Below, piece after piece: positions 5,474-8,781 of a DNA stretch of 8,781 nucleotides; the stretch's first letter is position 1, and each line of letters starts with the position of its first letter. Below the pieces are notes generated by a model, which saw nothing but the letters and a program-made list of their open reading frames with translations, was not told the origin of the DNA and ran no database searches. The DNA is taken from the NCBI GenBank assembly GCA_030037185.1, contig JASHRR010000317.1, forward strand, positions 1 to 8,781. Reading direction: 5' to 3'. Source of the stretch: Xanthobacteraceae bacterium (lineage in GTDB: Bacteria > Pseudomonadota > Alphaproteobacteria > Rhizobiales > Xanthobacteraceae). Position numbers and translations under genes: made by a program.

Positions 5474-6751
5474 TCAGCTGGCTGCGGGCACCGCCACCAC
5501 CTCTCCCACCATCATCGGCTTGCTGCAAAACAAAGCCCACGCCTCCATCAGCTTGCGGCGCTTCTCCAGCATATCGCCGCGCCGGCAAGCGTCCTCGGTC
5601 TTGGCAACGACCTCTCGTCCGTCATCACTCCGCAATGTCCGGTGGGCGAGGGCCATTTCGGCAAGCTCGCGCGGGAAATTCGTGCACTCGCCGGCCCAAT
5701 CGCGGAACGTCGAGCGGAATCCATGAACTGTCGCACCATCGCCGCCGGCAGCATGAACCGCATTCGCCAGCGTCACGTCGCTCAGTGTCGATGCGGCTTT
5801 AAGACCCGGGAAGACAAAGCCCTCGGTGCCGATCTCTGCCATCTCGCGCAGCACACACAGAGCGGCGTCAGACAGCGGCACCCGATGCTCTCGACCGGCC
5901 TTCGTGCGTCCTGCAGGAATAGTCCACGCCGCGTGTGCGAGGTCGATTTCGGTCCAGCGCGCACCGCGAACCTCGCTGCTGCGGCATGCGGTTAGGACCA
6001 AAAACTCCAGGCAGCGTGCGCTTACGCCGAAGGTGTGCCGAAGCCGTTGCATGAAGGCGCCGACCTCTCGCCACGGCAGCGCCGCGTGATGCTCGACACG
6101 CTGCACTTTGCTGCGTTTTGGGAGGAGCTGATCAAGATGCCCGCGCCAACGCGCCGGGTTCTCGCCCTCACGCCAGCCGCGCGCTTTTGCATAGTCGAGC
6201 ACGGCTTCAATGCGCCCGCGCAACCGCGATGCGGTCTCGGTCTTCTCGCACCATAGCGGCTCGATGATCTTCACCACCGCGCCGGTGTCGACGCTGCCGA
6301 CCGGCAGATCGCCGATCGCGGGCCGCACGTAGGCGCGCAACGAGTTGCGCCATTGCAGGCGATGCCTGGGGCTGCGCCAGCCGGCTTCGTGCGAGGCGAG
6401 GTACATGTCCGCCACGGCACCGAACGTCATGCCGGCGGCCTTCGTTTTGGCCGGGTCGGCTTCGATGGCTTTCACGGCCGCGCGTTCTGCCAGCGGATCG
6501 CGGCCGTCTTGGACCGCCGCGTGGAGCTCTCTCGCCCTCGCCCGGGCCTGGGCGAGCTTGACCGCGCCGCGCCCAGCGGCAGGGCCCAGCCCCATCTCGC
6601 GCATCTTGCCGCCGCGCGTGTAGCGGAACAACCAGAACTTCGCCTGGCGTGACCGCACCAACAGATAGAGCCCGGCGCCGTCGCCAAACCTCCCTGGTTT
6701 CGTTCCCTTCTCAACCTGCGCCGCCGTCAAACCCTTCGCGAGTCGTGGCAC
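5474..6751 (-). CDS. DUF4102-type tyrosine recombinase/integrase, catalytic Tyr replaced by Cys
   Basis: This is a 425-aa P4-type phage/island integrase, close to the usual 390-420 aa. It starts at a GTG (6751) behind GGAGG. The arm-binding DUF4102 domain spans about residues 1-90 (LTAAQVEKGTKPGRFGDGAGLYL, LAQARARARE), the core-binding domain about 108-195, and the catalytic domain about 225-408. Arg257 (LTACRSSEVRG), Lys284 (GRTKAGREHRVPLS), His343 and Arg346 (VHGFR), and His370 (ALAH) match the catalytic set. Relatives normally continue ALAH, a short linker of about nine residues, then AYRR with the nucleophilic Tyr. Here ten residues (371-380, RTLRSDDGRE) sit directly after the His, and the nucleophile position is Cys389 (EDACRRGDMLEKRR, codon TGC at 5587-5585). 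The frame is otherwise intact to its LMEAW tail. I infer loss of strand-cleavage activity. It is divergent from the tannase gene, and its promoter should lie in 6752-6966. Confidence 0.93.
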   Translation of the reverse strand: MPRLAKGLTAAQVEKGTKPGRFGDGAGLYLLVRSRQAKFWLFRYTRGGKMREMGLGPAAGRGAVKLAQARARARELHAAVQDGRDPLAERAAVKAIEADPAKTKAAGMTFGAVADMYLASHEAGWRSPRHRLQWRNSLRAYVRPAIGDLPVGSVDTGAVVKIIEPLWCEKTETASRLRGRIEAVLDYAKARGWREGENPARWRGHLDQLLPKRSKVQRVEHHAALPWREVGAFMQRLRHTFGVSARCLEFLVLTACRSSEVRGARWTEIDLAHAAWTIPAGRTKAGREHRVPLSDAALCVLREMAEIGTEGFVFPGLKAASTLSDVTLANAVHAAGGDGATVHGFRSTFRDWAGECTNFPRELAEMALAHRTLRSDDGREVVAKTEDACRRGDMLEKRRKLMEAWALFCSKPMMVGEVVAVPAAS

Positions 6752-6773
6752 CGTACCCCCCTCCGTCCTTGCG

Positions 6774-6793
6774 GTCCCCTAACTGTCCCCTAA
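6774..6793. repeat. TTAGGGGAC direct repeat upstream of the integrase
   Basis: The plus-strand word GTCCCCTAA occurs at 6774-6782 and again at 6785-6793, an 11-bp period (TTAGGGGAC twice on the integrase strand). It is about 25 bp upstream of the integrase start. Its spacing of about one helical turn fits arm-type integrase or regulator binding sites, or part of the attachment region. I found no second copy elsewhere in the window. Confidence 0.5.
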
Positions 6794-6848
6794 TCGTAGA
6801 CCAGGAATGTCTTTGGCCGCAAGCGAGCGATCACACAGGCAGTGTCGC

Positions 6849-6873
6849 GGAACATCCAGGAAAGATTGGTGTT
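6849..6873 (+). promoter_or_regulatory. Possible ECF (EcfG-like) promoter for the tannase gene
   Basis: GGAAC (6849-6853) is separated by 16 nt from TGTT (6870-6873), near the alphaproteobacterial EcfG consensus GGAAC-N16/17-CGTT with one mismatch in the -10. It is correctly oriented, about 95 bp before the tannase ATG. Such short matches occur by chance, so this is tentative. Confidence 0.2.
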
Positions 6874-6882
6874 TTTGATGAG

Positions 6883-6912
6883 GCTGGCGAAAGCTGGCGA
6901 ACGCTGATAAAG
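6883..6912 (+). repeat. Tandem 10-bp repeats upstream of the tannase gene
   Basis: Three consecutive 10-bp units read GCTGGCGAAA, GCTGGCGAAC and GCTGATAAAG. The first two differ by one base and the third is more diverged. The period of one helical turn and the position 55-84 bp before the ATG suggest an operator or leader element. Confidence 0.4.
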
Positions 6913-6966
6913 AGATTATCGGAGGACCAACCATCATCCGAAACGATTGCCCCAGGGGAGGACAAT

Positions 6967-8733
6967 ATGGCCATCCGGCATCCGCAACAACGCCCGCTCT
7001 CATTACTACATCTGCTGGCGGGCGCGGCAGCCGTTGCGACGGCGGCTGTTGGCACACAGGATGCCGACGCCCAAAGCACAGCGGATGCCGCAGCGACGTG
7101 CGCGAAGCTCGCAACTCTCTCCGATTTCCCAGTGGCCGCAACCCAGATCACGGTTGCGAAGTTCAACGCTCGCGGCGGGGCGCCGGCAAGTGGCGTCGCG
7201 CTCCCGGATCATTGCCAGGTGCAGGGCATCATCAACAAGCGCGTGGGTGTTGACGGCTATCCTTACGGTGACAGCTTCGAGCTGCGACTGCCGGCGCCGG
7301 CCGATTGGAACGGACGCTTCATGTTCCAGGGGGGCGGCGGCACAGAAGGCGCGGTGCCGCCGGCCGTCGGCATTGCCGGAACGCTTACTCCGGGTCTCGT
7401 TCATGGCTGGGCCGTGGCGAGCCAGGACGGCGGACATGAGAACAACGATCTTCCCAACCCCACCCAGTTCTTCCTCGATCCGCAGGCAGTCATCGACCAC
7501 GCCTATCGTTCGATCGATGTCACAACGCAGACCGCCAAGCATCTGATCAACGCCTTTTACGGCCGCAAAGCAAATCGCTCCTATTTCGTTGGCTGCTCCA
7601 CCGGCGGTCGGCAAGGCATGGTGATGTCGCAGAACTTTCCCGATTACTATGATGGGATCGTCGCCGGCGCGCCGGTTTACGATATCGAAGCTATCGCCCT
7701 CAGCGGCCTGTGGGCCGCGGAGGCCATCGCGGCCATTACCCCGGCGCCGATACAAAAGCTGCCTGACAACAATCCGATCTTCTATCCGGCGTTTCCAGAA
7801 GCCGATCAGAAGCTATTTACCAGCGCGCTTCTGGCGGCCTGCGACGGCCTCGATGGGCGCGTCGATGGCGTGGTTGACAATTTGCGGGCGTGCCGAGCGA
7901 AATTCGATCCCGCCACATTCGTCTTCCCAGACACCGGGCAACCGCTGCAATGCACTGGAACGAAAACATCGACCTGCCTCAGCCCGGCGCAAATCGGTGC
8001 GGTCAGGAAGATCAACGAGGGACCTCGGAATTCGCTCGGCGAGCGGATAACGGCGCCTGCCGGCGCAGCCGTACCCGAGCACGCCGACAATGCGGCCTTC
8101 GGCTACGCCTACGATGGCGGTTTCATGGCGCCAACTGGAATTCCATTGGGAAAAATCGGTTCGCCGACTGCGACGCCGCTAGATTTCAGCTTGGGGCTGA
8201 GGAATTTCCCGTACATCTGGCTGAGCCCGCCCAAACCCGGCTCCAACCCGCTGAGTTTTGATTTCGACAAGGATCTTGGCCGATTGAACAAGAACACGCC
8301 CTACGTGTCCTATTCGACTTCCACTGACATTTCAAAATTCAGGAATCGTGGCGGCAAGATCATCTGGTATCACGGCGTCAGCGATCCCCTCCCGCCGGTC
8401 GAGGGCACCGTCGCGTACTTTGACGCGCTCACGGCCAATAATGGCGGTGCGACAGAAACCGAGAAATTCGCCCGGCTTTACCTTATTCCGAATATGGGCC
8501 ACTGCCGCGGCGGACCGGGGAGCGATCAGTTCGACATGCTCACCCCCCTGGTGGCGTGGGTCGAACAAGGCACCGCACCGGACCGCATTATCGCCTCGGG
8601 CACGAATTTTACCTCGGCACCGGCGACGCGCAGGCGACCGCTTTGTCCCTATCCGCAAGAGGCGCGCTATATGGGCCCCGCGGACGGCGATCTTGCAGAT
8701 GCATCCAATTATGCCTGCGTGACGCCGAAATAG
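6967..8733 (+). CDS. Secreted tannase/feruloyl esterase family hydrolase
   Basis: This is a 588-aa serine hydrolase of the tannase/feruloyl esterase family, which cleaves ester bonds of plant phenolics such as ferulates or gallates. The ATG at 6967 follows AGGGGAGGA directly and begins a signal peptide (residues 1-35, cleavage likely after ADA), so the enzyme is periplasmic or secreted. The family CS-D-HC signature is complete: Cys210-Ser211 in GCSTGG, Asp473 in GVSDPLPP, and His512-Cys513 in NMGHCRGG. In this family the two cysteines form a disulfide bringing Ser and His together. FQGGGGTEG (residues 120-128) probably forms the oxyanion region. CDGLDGRVDGVVDN (292-305) is the calcium-binding loop of the lid domain. 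Ten mature cysteines suit five disulfides. Length is normal for the family (about 520-600) and no damage is visible. Exact substrate cannot be told from sequence; a role in using plant-wall or tannin phenolics is inferred. Confidence 0.93.
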   Translation: MAIRHPQQRPLSLLHLLAGAAAVATAAVGTQDADAQSTADAAATCAKLATLSDFPVAATQITVAKFNARGGAPASGVALPDHCQVQGIINKRVGVDGYPYGDSFELRLPAPADWNGRFMFQGGGGTEGAVPPAVGIAGTLTPGLVHGWAVASQDGGHENNDLPNPTQFFLDPQAVIDHAYRSIDVTTQTAKHLINAFYGRKANRSYFVGCSTGGRQGMVMSQNFPDYYDGIVAGAPVYDIEAIALSGLWAAEAIAAITPAPIQKLPDNNPIFYPAFPEADQKLFTSALLAACDGLDGRVDGVVDNLRACRAKFDPATFVFPDTGQPLQCTGTKTSTCLSPAQIGAVRKINEGPRNSLGERITAPAGAAVPEHADNAAFGYAYDGGFMAPTGIPLGKIGSPTATPLDFSLGLRNFPYIWLSPPKPGSNPLSFDFDKDLGRLNKNTPYVSYSTSTDISKFRNRGGKIIWYHGVSDPLPPVEGTVAYFDALTANNGGATETEKFARLYLIPNMGHCRGGPGSDQFDMLTPLVAWVEQGTAPDRIIASGTNFTSAPATRRRPLCPYPQEARYMGPADGDLADASNYACVTPK

Positions 8734-8781
8734 CCTCACGGTAGCGTTTGCGGCCGCTGGCGGCATCATGTATCGCAGATC
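8734..8781. other. Post-tannase tail, window end
   Basis: Forty-eight bases follow the stop. They are GC-rich with a GCGGCCGC palindrome (8750-8757), but there is no complete terminator and no gene before the window ends. Confidence 0.5.

Noticed and set aside
5432..6652. Several long plus-strand frames opposite the integrase
   Set aside because: They are antisense shadows of a GC-rich gene, with Arg/Ala-rich composition and no start signals.
6649..6966. 106-codon N-terminal extension of the tannase frame
   Set aside because: It overlaps the integrase start in antisense, is Pro/Arg-rich, and would bury the signal peptide. The ATG at 6967 has a strong ribosome binding site and directly begins the signal peptide.
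7006..7755. 249-codon minus-strand frame inside the tannase gene
   Set aside because: It is a shadow of the tannase coding frame, with no ribosome binding site or recognisable domain.
1..8781. CRISPR array or intact insertion sequence
   Set aside because: No regularly spaced repeats of CRISPR length are present, and no transposase frame or terminal inverted repeat pair flanking one was seen.

Overview
The window is GC-rich, with short secreted or membrane proteins behind clear Shine-Dalgarno sequences and a DUF4102-type integrase. This style suggests an alphaproteobacterium of the Bradyrhizobium/Rhizobiales type. That is an inference from composition and protein character, since no rRNA, tRNA or taxonomic marker gene is present.

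Layout. At 325-729 (+) lies a small exported protein of the Rap1a/Tai immunity family. Convergent to it at 825-1241 (-) is a one-pass membrane protein, and a 9-bp hairpin overlaps its stop end. At 1576-1782 (+) is a 68-aa exported or membrane-anchored peptide followed by a good intrinsic terminator. At 2048-2461 (+) is an exported protein whose C-terminus is a basic, His-rich repeat with a 9-10 residue period. From 2462 to about 4218 there is no convincing intact gene. That stretch holds weak coding remnants on the minus strand, several long inverted repeats and a strong minus-strand terminator with no gene assigned to it. At 4219-4389 (+) is a 56-aa membrane protein with a good ribosome binding site, followed by a reading frame broken by stops. 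At 4893-5138 (+) is a small secreted two-cysteine protein. At 5145-5330 (-) is a fragment-like ORF.

The right third carries the two large genes. At 5474-6751 (-) is a P4-type tyrosine recombinase of 425 aa. Its Arg, Lys and His catalytic residues are in place, but the nucleophilic Tyr position reads Cys, and about ten extra residues sit between the last conserved His and that position. The enzyme is therefore probably inactive. Divergent from it at 6967-8733 (+) is a complete secreted tannase/feruloyl esterase with the full CS-D-HC catalytic signature. The 215-bp divergent spacer holds a TTAGGGGAC direct repeat near the integrase start and a tandem 10-bp repeat on the esterase side.

My reading is that the left two thirds is accessory DNA undergoing decay, possibly an integrative element locked in place by a dead integrase. 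The tannase may be flanking chromosome or retained cargo. I see no multi-gene pathway and no convincing new defence or toxin system. The best leads are the altered integrase, the repeats beside it and the repeat-bearing exported protein.
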